From positions 15,004,001 to 15,068,000 of the forward strand of contig NC_071332.1 of the NCBI RefSeq assembly GCF_010183535.1: a stretch of 64,000 bases of DNA, given 5' to 3'. The notes beneath the pieces were generated by a model, which made no database searches, was not told the origin of the DNA, and saw nothing but the letters and a program-made list of their open reading frames with translations. This document shows positions 25,013 through 34,869 of the stretch, one piece after another. The translations under genes and the position numbers were made by a program. The stretch comes from Caenorhabditis remanei (Eukaryota; Nematoda; Chromadorea; Rhabditida; Rhabditidae). How positions within the stretch are numbered: position 1 is the stretch's first letter; each line of letters starts with the position of its first letter.

Positions 25013-26273
25013 TAAAAAATGAAACCAAAGATTTGATCTACAAAACTCAACAAACAGTGCAGTTTATCTGTCAATCAGTTACAACGCGATAAATACTCAC
25101 AATTACACCTTTTCAACGTAAAACTACAAGTTTATGTACATAATCTTTATGAATAGCACTGTAGGTTTGTCAATTTCCTCTATTCACCTTATGACACTCA
25201 ACTTCCTGTCAAATCAATTATAGTGTTGTCTAGTTTTTGTTAATATGATTGTTTTTCAAGAAACACTGATGTCCTCATATCAAATTATAAAATACTAACA
25301 CAACCAAACAATATATAATCTTAATGATCGAAGATAGCATAGTAGATAAGATCAAAATTCATATAGTTACCGTTGACTTATCTTGACAGACTGAGACTAA
25401 GTGAAGTAAATAAAAATATGTTTTTACGATTCTGTAATCTCAAAAAACTGAAGCTGAAAAGTCTTGGCAGCTATTTCAAGCTATCAAAGAAGATGACATC
25501 AAGATAAGATGAGAAGAATCTTCGAAGATCCACGCCACATCTGAATTCCTCCCACTATATTTACATCGTCAAATATTTCCTAGTGTCCGTTGTGTTCCGA
25601 GTGTTGGTCGTTCAAATCATTGAAGGATCCCGGTCGGAAAACGATTCAAAACACAAAGCAGAAATGATCGGGATGTAAGAATAAAAGTCAGGTGAAAGAT
25701 AAGAAAAGTTCAGAGATACTGCGTAGACTGAATATTATGTGATCCAATCTTTCTATTCTCTTTTGTGTCTTGTGGGATGATCCATTGCCTAAATAACAAC
25801 GGGGGGAAGGAAAAGAGGGGGGAAATTGTTGCTTTGTGTTATGTGTGAAGGTGTCCTGGGAGATTCAATAGGGAAACGAGGGATGTCTTTTGACGGTTCG
25901 AAGGGATTTTTCAGTTTCGAATTCAAAAATAAATTAATATAATATTTGATTTGCGCCCACTTGATCACTCATAGTCAGTTTGATCTCTGAAAAAAGTTTT
26001 TTTTTTAAATTAAATGTGATGTGATACATGAAGTCACTATCAGAAATGACACTCCAGGAAATCTTCCACCTGTTTTTCTCTGCCAGAGTCACACTTCCTA
26101 AAAATGATAAACTTATACTTTAAATTCAGTGAACTAAACATATAACATCGGTGATATATTATAGTCTCAAAGAAGTTGTTGATGAGCTCATTTTGAAATA
26201 TATGCACAGCCATCAAACAGTTTTTGAAATCCCATCGGAGTCATAAAGTTCTGTTTTTTTGGTCACAAATTTT
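25013..26273. other. Intergenic upstream of the srh array
   Basis: AT-rich sequence without a supported gene or RNA feature. Confidence 0.5.
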
Positions 26274-26279
26274 CAGCTG
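26274..26279. promoter_or_regulatory. E-box upstream of the first srh locus
   Basis: TTTCAGCTGTCT lies about 80 nt before the 26360 start codon. It fits the CASCTG-core chemoreceptor E-box as I remember it. The downstream gene is disabled, so any activity would now be unproductive. Confidence 0.4.
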
Positions 26280-26359
26280 TCTCACCTTTTTAATACCGAC
26301 TGACTACGAAAAATTAGTCTCAGCGGTTTCCCGTGTTGTAACTTTTCAGTTTATTTAAA

Positions 26360-27556
26360 ATGACTATCCCGAACTGTTCCGGAGAAACCAGCTACTTCAG
26401 CTCATCGGATTTTATGGCATTGGCTTTTCATGTGATGACTGCTATTGAAATTCCTGTACATGTCTTTGTATTCTATGTGATAGTTTATAAAACTCCAGCT
26501 AGAATGGAAAATGTAAAATGATACATGTTTAATGTTCACTTTTGGAGCGCCATGCTCGATGTTTCGTTCACATTTTTAGTCACTCCATATTGTATTTTTC
26601 CGGCTACTGCTGGCTATTCGCTTGGTGTTTTTATATGGATCGGGTTGGACCCGGTCTATCAGGTGATTGTTTTGGTGATAGAAATAGGAAGTGAGTTAAC
26701 TAAACTATTTTTTTGAAAAAAAAAAATTCTGTTCCTTTTTCAGTGACAATAATTTCTATTTTGGTGCTTTTTGAGAATCGATACACAGCTTTGGCTTCTT
26801 CTAGAGAAGTTTTCTGGAAACGGTTTAGGAAAGGATCTTTTGTCATTTTGTATATAGTTGCATGGACCTATTTCATTCCTTTCATTTTTCAAGTCCCTGA
26901 TCCTAATCTAGCGGTTCCGATAGTCCTGAACGTAAGTTCTCGGTTTTAGGGTTTTTAAAAAGTGAGTTTGCCCTGCAGACGTTTAAATTAAAGCCTGGGC
27001 GAAAGCATTTTGTACAATTTTTTTCATCGAAAAGTTAGAACGGCTTGATCTGACTGGAATCAGAATTTTTCCCGGAGCTTTTTTTCCCCTTGAGTCAATA
27101 GACCGAAAACTTTACAAGCTCCATCTTTAGGAGCTCCCAACTATCCGCTGCTTCTATACCGGTCCCATATTTGTATTCACTCTCGACTCCACCGTTGTCG
27201 CCAGAGTCACTATGCTTAAACTGATTGTGGAATTTTCTTATCTCGGAATTCTTGTCTACATGACCTTTCAAAGTCTCATAAAACAAACCAAAAGCGCGGC
27301 ACTATCTAAAAATACTCTTGCACTACAACGGAAATTCTTTATTTCCATAGTCATCCAAACAGTTATTCCTTTTGCTATTCTTATTCTACCAATTTCTTAT
27401 TGCGGCTACTCGATGTCTACTGGTTATTACAATCAGACATTCAATAATTTTGCGTTCATCGTTATTTCGTCACACGGATTGATATCTACTGTTGCAATCT
27501 TGTTAATCCATGAACCCTATCGGACAGCATTATTTGGGAAATGCCTGAGAAATTGA
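26360..27556 (+). pseudogene. Srh chemoreceptor with one nonsense codon
   Basis: An otherwise complete Srh-type receptor: exons 26360-26690, 26744-26931 and 27131-27556, all frames closing to a normal end. It shows NVHFWSAMLDVSF, LVLFENRYTALASS, the exon-3 start ELPTIRCFYTGPIF, and the ending SSHGLISTVAILLIHEPYR typical of Srh. The conserved tryptophan codon of the VKW motif is TGA at 26519-26521; all intact srh paralogs here have TGG except 62408-63533, which has phenylalanine at that position. This single G-to-A change would truncate the protein after about 53 residues. It could be a fixed pseudogene, a strain-specific null allele or a sequence error. Confidence 0.85.
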
Positions 27557-27921
27557 GAGAATAGAGTATCCGCTCCGAACTCCAATACTACACAACAGAG
27601 TGCACGTGGAAGCGCCAGACGATCCTGACTTTCAAAAAATATTTAGTAAACAATAAAGTGGTGAACCATGTAAAAATAATCTATCTTGTTTGACAAGATC
27701 TCCCATATACCTGATGACAGATCTCGACTTTTCCAAGAAATTGGAAGCAGGTGCACGATGAAAAAAGCAAGGGCTTTGATTAGCTTAAATGACCAAAGTC
27801 TATTTGTTTCATTTGATCACGCTCCCCAATTTCACACTTACGTCTAAACTTTGAACACATAGCTGCTTGGTTATAGCTCTGCCAAAAAAAATATTCACCA
27901 CAAAATGTCTACTTGATTAAT
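27557..27921. other. Spacer between srh loci
   Basis: Contains an AATAAA signal near 27650 for the upstream locus. No gene. Confidence 0.5.
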
Positions 27922-29066
27922 ATGTCTGAAAGTTGCACTGAGAAGTATAGCTTTATTAATACTGCAGAATTCTTTGAAATTTCTTTTCATTGCTTAACAT
28001 TTTTGGAAGTACCCATTCATATCTTTGTTGGATATCTTATCCTATTCAGAACCCCCAAAAGAATGGGAACTGTGAAATGGTTCATGTTTAATGTTCATTT
28101 TTGGAGTGCACTTTTGGATGTCACATTGAGTTTATTAGTCATCCCTTACATGTTATTCCCAGCTGCAGCTGGATATGCTTTAGGACTTTTTACAATGATT
28201 GGGATGGATCTCGCGTTGCAGACTACTGTAGTAGTGATAGAAATTGGGAGTGAGTTCTTACGAACTAAATAATCGCATCATTATAACTTTCCAGTGACTG
28301 TTCTCTCTATTCTTGTTTTATTTGAAAATCGATATACATTCCTCGCTGGCTCCAATAAACTCTGGATTCGTGCTAGAAGAATTTTTATTGGATTTTGCTA
28401 CGTTGTAGCCTGCACCTACTTCATTCCATTTAACTTTATGGTGCCAGACCAGAGTCTAGCTGGACCATCAGTTATTCAGGTAACAACACTCGAAATTGAA
28501 ATAACTTCCAATGATATTTAGATATTTCAGCGACTCCGCACCCTCCGTTGCTTTTACTCTGGTCCTATTTTTGTGTTGACTCAAGATGCAACGGTAGTCG
28601 CATGGACTACTGCAGTCAAACTTCTTGCAGAGTTCACTTTTATAATTGCACTGGTTATTCTGACATTTTTGAATATACTTAAAAAGAACAAGGTGGCTTC
28701 GTTATCAAAGAATACTATGGCTTTGCAGAAGAAGTTTTTTGTTTCAATAACTATTCAGACAGCGATTCCAATAGCTGTTATCATAATACCTTTAGTATAT
28801 TGTGCGTATTCGTTGGCATATGAGTTTTATAGTCAAGGTAGTTCAAGCATAGCCAATGAGTCATCAATGTTCAATTTTCAGCTATGAACAATCTATGTTT
28901 TCTCGTAATTTCTTCTCATGGATTAGTGTCTACTATTGCAATGCTGCTCATCCATGAACCATACCGAAATGTGTTGTTCCGATGGGGAAAGGCTGAACGA
29001 CAAAGCAGAACAATGTCTATCAGTATTGCTAGATCTTTCAATGATAGAAATTCCACCATGCATTGA
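27922..29066 (+). CDS. Srh-type chemoreceptor
   Basis: Predicted seven-TM receptor of 334 residues. Exons: 27922-28249, 28295-28479, 28531-28837 and 28882-29066. The start is the ATG giving MSESCTEKYSF; upstream in-frame codons are not ATG. Motifs: VPIHIFVGYLILFRTPKRMG, VKWFMFNVHFWSALLDV, LVLFENRYTFLAGS, RLRTLRCFYSGPIFVL, and HGLVSTIAMLLIHEPYR. It is closest to the 26360 pseudogene but has an extra intron splitting the last exon after EFYSQ. That terminal exon with its 3' flank is duplicated at 30521-30840. Confidence 0.9.
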
Positions 29067-29321
29067 GAAATTGTCAAAACAAGACTTACTGATACTTTTT
29101 CTATGTAGCACAAAGCTTTACAGAAAGAATTTTATCTGACAACATTCAGAATCGGAACACAATTATTTAACATTCTGTCGCAGGTGTTTTCAGGCAATTT
29201 TTATTTTTCTTTAATATTTTTTTAAAAACAACGGTAGAAAGGATCAACTCGCGACATTTGAAATTTTGCGAATTTCGTCTCTCGAGGGTATAATCTACAT
29301 ATATGGGGCTAAAAGTCGACG

Positions 29322-29331
29322 CGCAGATGTT
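29322..29331 (+). promoter_or_regulatory. Shared srh upstream motif GCAGATGTTT
   Basis: Lies about 85-93 nt before the 29415 start. The same decamer occurs at matching distance before the starts at 31396, 32992, 45802 and 46898. It may be a promoter element containing a CAGATG E-box core, or simply co-duplicated sequence. Confidence 0.35.
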
Positions 29332-29414
29332 TTTAACCGCAATAACACTCAATATTTAATTTTTCGTCATATTATCGCTTACCTAATCATTCTACTGCAG
29401 CCAAACGTTATAAT

Positions 29415-30520
29415 ATGAACAGTACTCGTGTTCCTGATGTAAATTATTTTGATTCCCCTCAATTTTTATCAACTACCCTGCATGTCATTACCATTCTATC
29501 GACACCTCTTTATATCTTCGGGATTTATATAATTTTAACTAAGACTCCAATTCAAATGAGTTCAGTCAAATGGTATTTAGTTAACTTACACACTTGGATT
29601 ATTTTATTTTATTATTTTTTGGGATTTCTGACAATGCCTTTCGTTTTGATACCCCTTTTTGTTGGCCATCCATTGGGGATATTGAGACATTTCGGTCTTT
29701 CGACTTTAGATCAAACTATTATAGGTTTTGCTATATTTGGGTGTAAGTTCAAATCAAAAAACGCTTATTTATAAGTTTCCTTCAGTTATGATAACCTCTA
29801 TAATAGTTTTATTCGAGAATCGATTTCACCAAGTGTGCATGTTCCGTACTAAATATTATTGGGCAATGTGTCGAAGGAAATGGATATGTGTACACTATAT
29901 TACTGTAATAGTCATACCGTTCAAGTATCTATGTCCTGACCAACAGCCTGCTTTGCAACGAACTTTCCAGGTTTGTACCCCCAAGGAATTATCTTATTGA
30001 ATGATTTCAGAAGTTGCCCTGCTTGCCTGACAACATTTACAAGGCTCCTCTACTAGTACTTGCTGAAGATTTTGTATATCATCTAGGAGCAATTGTATTG
30101 TATCTGATCATCTGTGGTATTGAAGTCTTTTCAATTATGATATACATTGGTTGGAACATAATGCAACAAGTCAAACCATTGAAAATGTCTCCCAAAACCT
30201 ATCGAATGCAGAAACACTTCTTTATTGCGTTAATTATCCAATTGGCCGTTCCCTTATGCATGCTCCTTCTCCCAGCTCTCTCAGCTTTGACAGTGGTCAT
30301 CATTGACTATTATAACCAGGCTCTTACGAATTTTTGCGTTGTAACCATAACTGGCCATGGGTCCATTTCCACATTTGTGATGCTAATCGCTCATCGTCCT
30401 TATCGAGACGCAATCAAAATTATGTTCCGGAAGAGAGCAGTCAAATCAGTAGAAGTTTCGCGAAGAGGGTTGCAAGCTCATCGAGTAGGAAATGTTATGT
30501 CAAGTGATTACAACCAATGA
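29415..30520 (+). CDS. Srh-type chemoreceptor with a duplication-derived tail
   Basis: Predicted receptor of 340 residues. Exons: 29415-29742, 29786-29970 and 30011-30520. Signatures: STPLYIFGIYIILTKTP, MSSVKWYLVNLHTWIILF, IVLFENRFHQVCMFRTKYY, KLPCLPDNIYKAPLLVL, GHGSISTFVMLIAHRPYR. It is nearly identical to the gene at 31396-32497. The extreme C-terminus differs: SSDYNQ ends on a stop lying inside sequence copied from the third intron of the 27922 gene, so the tail was created at the tandem-duplication junction. Relative to its twin it lacks two residues (Met-Leu) in TM4 (a 6-nt difference). Confidence 0.9.
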
Positions 30521-30840
30521 ATCATCAATGTTCAATTTTCAGCAATGAACAATATATGTTTCCTTATAATTTCTTCTCATGGATTAGTGTCTACTATTGC
30601 AATGCTGCTCATCCATGAACCATACCGAAATGTGTTGTTCCGATGGGGAAAGGCTGAACGACAAAGCAGAACAATGTCTATCAGTATTGCTAGATCTTTT
30701 AATGACAGAAATTCCACCATGCATTGAGAAGTTGTCAAAACAAGACTTACTGATACTTTTTCTATGTAGCATAAAACTTTACTAGAAGAAGCTCATCTGA
30801 CAACATTAAGAATCAGAAGACGGTTTATAAAAATTCAGTC
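30521..30840 (+). pseudogene. Duplicated terminal exon of an srh gene
   Basis: A near-identical copy of the last exon and 3' flank of the 27922-29066 receptor (matching about 28861-29180). It keeps the intron end TTCAATTTTCAG and the exon body ISSHGLVSTIAMLLIHEPYR to the same stop. No upstream exons accompany it, so it cannot make a receptor unless spliced from the preceding gene. It marks the left end of the second tandem unit. Confidence 0.9.
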
Positions 30841-31395
30841 GCAGGTGTTTTCAGGACTCACTTCTAGACCTTAGTTAGTTTCCTATGTATACTTGATTTT
30901 GGGTATTTTGATTCTACTAATTTTCTATTTTTAACATTTCATAGTATCACTTTTATCTCAGAACCAATCCACTGTCTCGTTATATTTTGCACTTAAGACA
31001 CGTGAGCAGAGGAAAAATGTGTTTTAGTATTTGTCCATATGGATAGTATCCATATGGATAGTGATGTTCGGTTGTTCAATTATTTTTTCCCACTCCACAT
31101 CTTGTTCGCGGGGCTGTTTTATTTTCACTGTTCTGATTTTTTTCGGTGAATGTACTAATTTTTTGCAGAGTAGACACTAGTAATACTACCGTATAAAAAA
31201 GTTGAATAGAAAATCACAAAGATCAATTGAGCAAATGACTATGTAAGTATCTCAAGGCAATCTTTCAACATGTCAAACGCATATGGGATTAAATGTCGAC
31301 GCGCAGATGTTTTCAAATAATATAACACTCAATATTTATTTATTTCTTCTTATTAACGCTTACCTAATCATTCAACTACAGCAAAGCGTTATTCT
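30841..31395. other. Spacer between tandem srh genes
   Basis: Partly homologous to 29180-29414 (for example GTCGCAGGTGTTTTCAGG near 30838 and GTCGACGCGCAGATGTTTTC near 31295), but with about 300 nt of extra unmatched sequence near 30870-31190. No gene. Confidence 0.55.
31302..31311 (+). promoter_or_regulatory. Shared srh upstream motif GCAGATGTTT
   Basis: About 90 nt before the 31396 start. See the matching site before 29415. Confidence 0.35.
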
Positions 31396-32497
31396 ATGAA
31401 CATTACTTGTGTTCCTGATGTAAATTATTTTGATTCCCCTCAATTTTTATTAACTACCCTGCATGTCATTACCATTCTATCAACACCTCTTTATATATTT
31501 GGAATCTTCATAATTTTAACTAAGACTCCAACTCAAATGAGTTCAGTCAAATGGTATTTAGTTAACTTACACACGTGGATTATTTTATTTGATTATACTG
31601 TCGGATTTCTGACAATGCCATTTGTTTTGATACCGCTTTTTGTCGGTCACCCATTGGGGATATTAAGACATTTTGGTATTTCGACTTTAGATCAAACTGT
31701 TATAGGTTTTGCTATATTCGGGTGTAAGTTCAAATAAAAAAAACTTATTTATAAGTTTCCTTCAGTTATGATAACCTCTATAATAGTTTTATTCGAGAAT
31801 CGATTTCACCAAGTGTGCATGTTCCGTACTAAATATTATTGGGCAATGTTTCGAAGGAAATGGATATGTGTACACTATATTACTGTAATAGTTATGCTCA
31901 TACCGTTCAAGTATCTATGTCCTGACCAACAGCCTGCTTTGCAACGAACTTTCCAGGTCTGTATCCGTGAAGAATTATAAAATTGTATGATTTCAGAAGC
32001 TGCCCTGCTTGCCTGACTACATCTACAAGGCTCCTCTACTAGTACTTGCTGAAGATTTTGTATATCATCTAGGAGCAATTGTATTGTATCTGATCATCTG
32101 TGGTATTGAAGTCTTTTCAATTATGATATACATTGGTTGGAACATAATGCAACAAGTCAAACCATTGAAAATGTCTCCCAAAACCTATCGAATGCAGAAA
32201 CACTTCTTTATTGCGTTAATTATCCAATTGGCCATTCCCTTGTTTATGCTTATTCTCCCAGCTGTCTCAGCTTTGATAGTGATCATCATTGACTATTATA
32301 ACCAGGCTCTTACGAATTTTTATGTTATAAGCTTCACTTGCCATGGGTCCGTATCCACATTTGCGATGCTGATCGCTCATCGTCCTTATCGAGATGCAAT
32401 CAAAATTATGTTTCGAAAGAGAGCAGTTGAATCAGTGGAAGTTTCGCGACGAGGGTTGTACGCTCGTCGAAATGGAATGATTATGTCAAATGGTTGA
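31396..32497 (+). CDS. Srh-type chemoreceptor
   Basis: Predicted receptor of 339 residues. Exons: 31396-31723, 31766-31956 and 31997-32497. It is the recent tandem twin of 29415-30520, sharing FDSPQFL, MSSVKWYLVNLHTWIILF, IVLFENRFHQVCMFRTKYY and the C-terminal RAVESVEVSRRGLYARR. Its ending (IMSNG) probably represents the ancestral tail, since similar tails occur in the other array members. No lesion is visible. Confidence 0.92.
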
Positions 32498-32991
32498 TTA
32501 ATGAATCAGAACTTCGTGAAGATCACGTTCTAGATTGCACAATATTCAGCTCCCGTGATTCAATTGATAAACGCTTCTGAACGATAATATATTTCAATTT
32601 TCTAGTAATAATTTTTCTAATTAGTTTATTGTTATCGAATTTCTGTTTTCCCAAGTCAATATTAATTTAAACTTTTTCACATAATAAATTCAAACGCAAA
32701 AAAGATTTCCGTAGCTCTAAGCATTCACCACGCTATTCGTATCATCACTATCTGCGATTTCCGTAGGAGAAGTATCAAGGAGATGTATGCTCATCGAGCT
32801 GGCATAGTTCCGCCTGCTTATTAATAATTTTCGAGGTGAGTTTGAAAAAAGTTAGAAATATCAGAAAACACAACGTACCAGGACATGCAGCTTACGTCGT
32901 TGTATACATATCAAAATGCAGATGTTTCTAAATGCTATAAAACTAGAATTTATCAATTTTTATTTAAAAACTCTCATTCGAATTGTTAGTT
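32498..32991. other. Spacer between srh genes
   Basis: 3' flank of one receptor and promoter region of the next. No gene. Confidence 0.5.
32918..32927 (+). promoter_or_regulatory. Shared srh upstream motif GCAGATGTTT
   Basis: About 70 nt before the 32992 start. Confidence 0.35.
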
Positions 32992-34109
32992 ATGAACATA
33001 AATTGCATTCCTGAAACCAACTACTTTGACACCCCTGAATTTTTATCTCTTGCATTGCACACTAATACCGTTTTATCAACTCCACTTTATATATTTGGGA
33101 TTTACATAATTTTTACTAAGACACCAGCTCAAATGAGTTCAGTTAAATGGTATTTAGTCAATATGCATGTTTGGATTATTCTGTTCGATTATTCTATAGG
33201 ATTATTGACAATGCCATTGTTATTGATTCCTTGCTTTGCTGGCTATCCACTAGGAATTCTTCGTCATTTTGGAGTATCCACTTTGGACCAAATTGTATTA
33301 GTTTTCCTTTTCTTTGGGTGTGAGCTTTTTTTTATCGGAGCGAACATAAGTTACCAGAATCCAGTTTCAGTTATGTTTTCCTCAATCGTTGTTTTATTCG
33401 AAAATCGATTTCACAAAGTATGCACATTTCGAGTGCAATATTATTGGAATATGTTCAGAAAGAAGTGGATTTGTGTCCACTATATTCTCATAATAATCTT
33501 GGTGATACCATTCAAATTTTTGACACCTAATCAAAATCTTGCGGTTCAAAATATTTTTCAGGTTTGATATTTTGTTTGAACAACACTCTAGTTCTTCACT
33601 TTCAGACTTTTCCATGTCTTCCAAGATACATCTACGATGCTCCAGTATTTGTGCTAACTGAGAACTACGCATATCATCTCGGTGTATGTATAGTGTATCT
33701 TGTAATTTGTGGGATAGAAGTATTCTCAATTCTCATCTATATTGGCTGGAATTTCTTGCAACAACTGAAATCTAGATCAATATCCCAAAGAACTTATCAA
33801 ATGCAAAAGAATTTCTTTATAGCCCTTCTTATTCAGTTAGCTATTCCGTTACTTATGTTGATTGCTCCCGTCGTTTCATTTCTCATTTCAATTTTGACTT
33901 ATCATTACAATCAGGCTGTAACAAACTTTGATATTATCATTATTACTATGCACGGGTCAGTATCTACTTTTGTTATGATTGTGGCTCATAGTCCATATCG
34001 AGAAGCGATAAGAATCATGTTCCGGAAAAGGACAGTTGAATCGGTTGACGTGTCTCGGAAGGGAGTATACCATAGTAATAGAAGCGGAATGTTTCCCTCT
34101 ACTGGATAA
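32992..34109 (+). CDS. Srh-type chemoreceptor
   Basis: Predicted receptor of 340 residues. Exons: 32992-33319, 33371-33561 and 33606-34109. The start is the ATG giving MNINCIPETNYFD, since upstream in-frame codons are not ATG. Motifs: STPLYIFGIYIIFTKTP, SSVKWYLVNMHVWIILFDYS, TFPCLPRYIYDAPVFVLTEN, MHGSVSTFVMIVAHSPYREA. Its closest relatives are the loci at 46898-48103 (intact) and 45802-46298 (broken), about 12-14 kb away, with which it also shares its 3' flank. An AATAAA-type signal lies near 34141. Confidence 0.92.
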
Positions 34110-34170
34110 TTTACCTTTTTTCTATTTACAAAGAGTTGTTCAATAAACTTAAAGTCTAAAACGTCATTAC

Positions 34171-34325
34171 TTTTAACCCAGTGTCCCACGTTCATGCTCA
34201 ACTAGCAGCTGTAAAAAGACCAAGGAAAATATTATTATTATTGTGATTTTATCTGTGTTCAAAAATATTTCCTATATTGCTTCCGGGAATCATTTTTCGG
34301 AGTTTGTGGCTCAAAGTTTTCTGAA
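34171..34325 (+). repeat. srh 3'-flank module, copy 1 of 3
   Basis: Begins with AACCCAGTGTCCCAC and includes AGCAGCTGTAAAAAGACC and a CTTCCGGGAATCATTTTTCG word. Copies follow the srh loci ending near 46298 and 48103 (the latter separated by an LTR). It is not coding as far as I can tell and marks gene-plus-flank duplication. Confidence 0.75.
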
Positions 34326-34672
34326 TTTTATGAATCCGAATTACTTTTTGGGATTGTCAGAGAACCACGAGATGGAGGACACAACAAATAAGAAAGCCGA
34401 GTATCACGAGAAATTTGTATCCGAACTCCTCAATAGTGTGGCTCGTCCATTCAGAGAGCTGGAAATCGATGAAATCGAGTGCCCCGCTTTGAAGACAGTT
34501 CTTCTCTTGACTCGTGAGTCATTCCGATTCCCTATCTCCTGTAACATCAATCATGTTTCAGCTTCATTCTCCAAACGTGCAGTATACGCTGGTCAGGAAG
34601 GAAACGTGGCATCGGTTCACACTCAGTGTATGGAAGAACTCATGGAGCATTCTCTGAACAAGTTCCCGGAGT
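34326..34672 (+). pseudogene. Nuclear receptor fragment copied from 2040-3423
   Basis: About 347 nt match the reverse strand of the nhr gene (parts of exons 4 and 5) at roughly 97% identity by eye, with about ten substitutions. The 48-nt intron between them is retained and identical. Encoded words include [20 protein letters not shown] and [13 protein letters not shown]. The copy has no DNA-binding domain and ends abruptly within the last exon. Intron retention shows DNA-level copying, not retroposition. It is inserted between the srh 3'-flank module and the oac 3' flank, about 32 kb from its source and in the opposite orientation. Confidence 0.92.
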
Positions 34673-34679
34673 GAATAGG

Positions 34680-34835
34680 TTTGTCATCTGAAACTTGCTT
34701 TCTCATAAACCTCATGCTTTTTGAAAACCTGTAAACTCGTTTCACAACTTGTACCTGTGTCATCAATACGACAACCAATTACAAGCAAATATATTGTCCT
34801 GTCACAAAACAGCGTAATAGAGAGAATTTCAAAGT
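34680..34835. repeat. oac 3'-flank repeat, partner of 39670-39825
   Basis: Contains ATATTGTCCTGTCACAAAAC and GAAACTTGCTTTCT. The same words in the same order occur at 39670-39825. It lies just past the stop codon of the minus-strand acyltransferase. Confidence 0.75.
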
Positions 34836-34869
34836 ATATACAGAAAATATTTTACCTAAATAAGTGAGA

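Noticed and set aside
30545..30727. Independent 60-codon gene
   Set aside because: It is a duplicate of the last exon of the 27922 srh gene, with its intron acceptor but no upstream exons.
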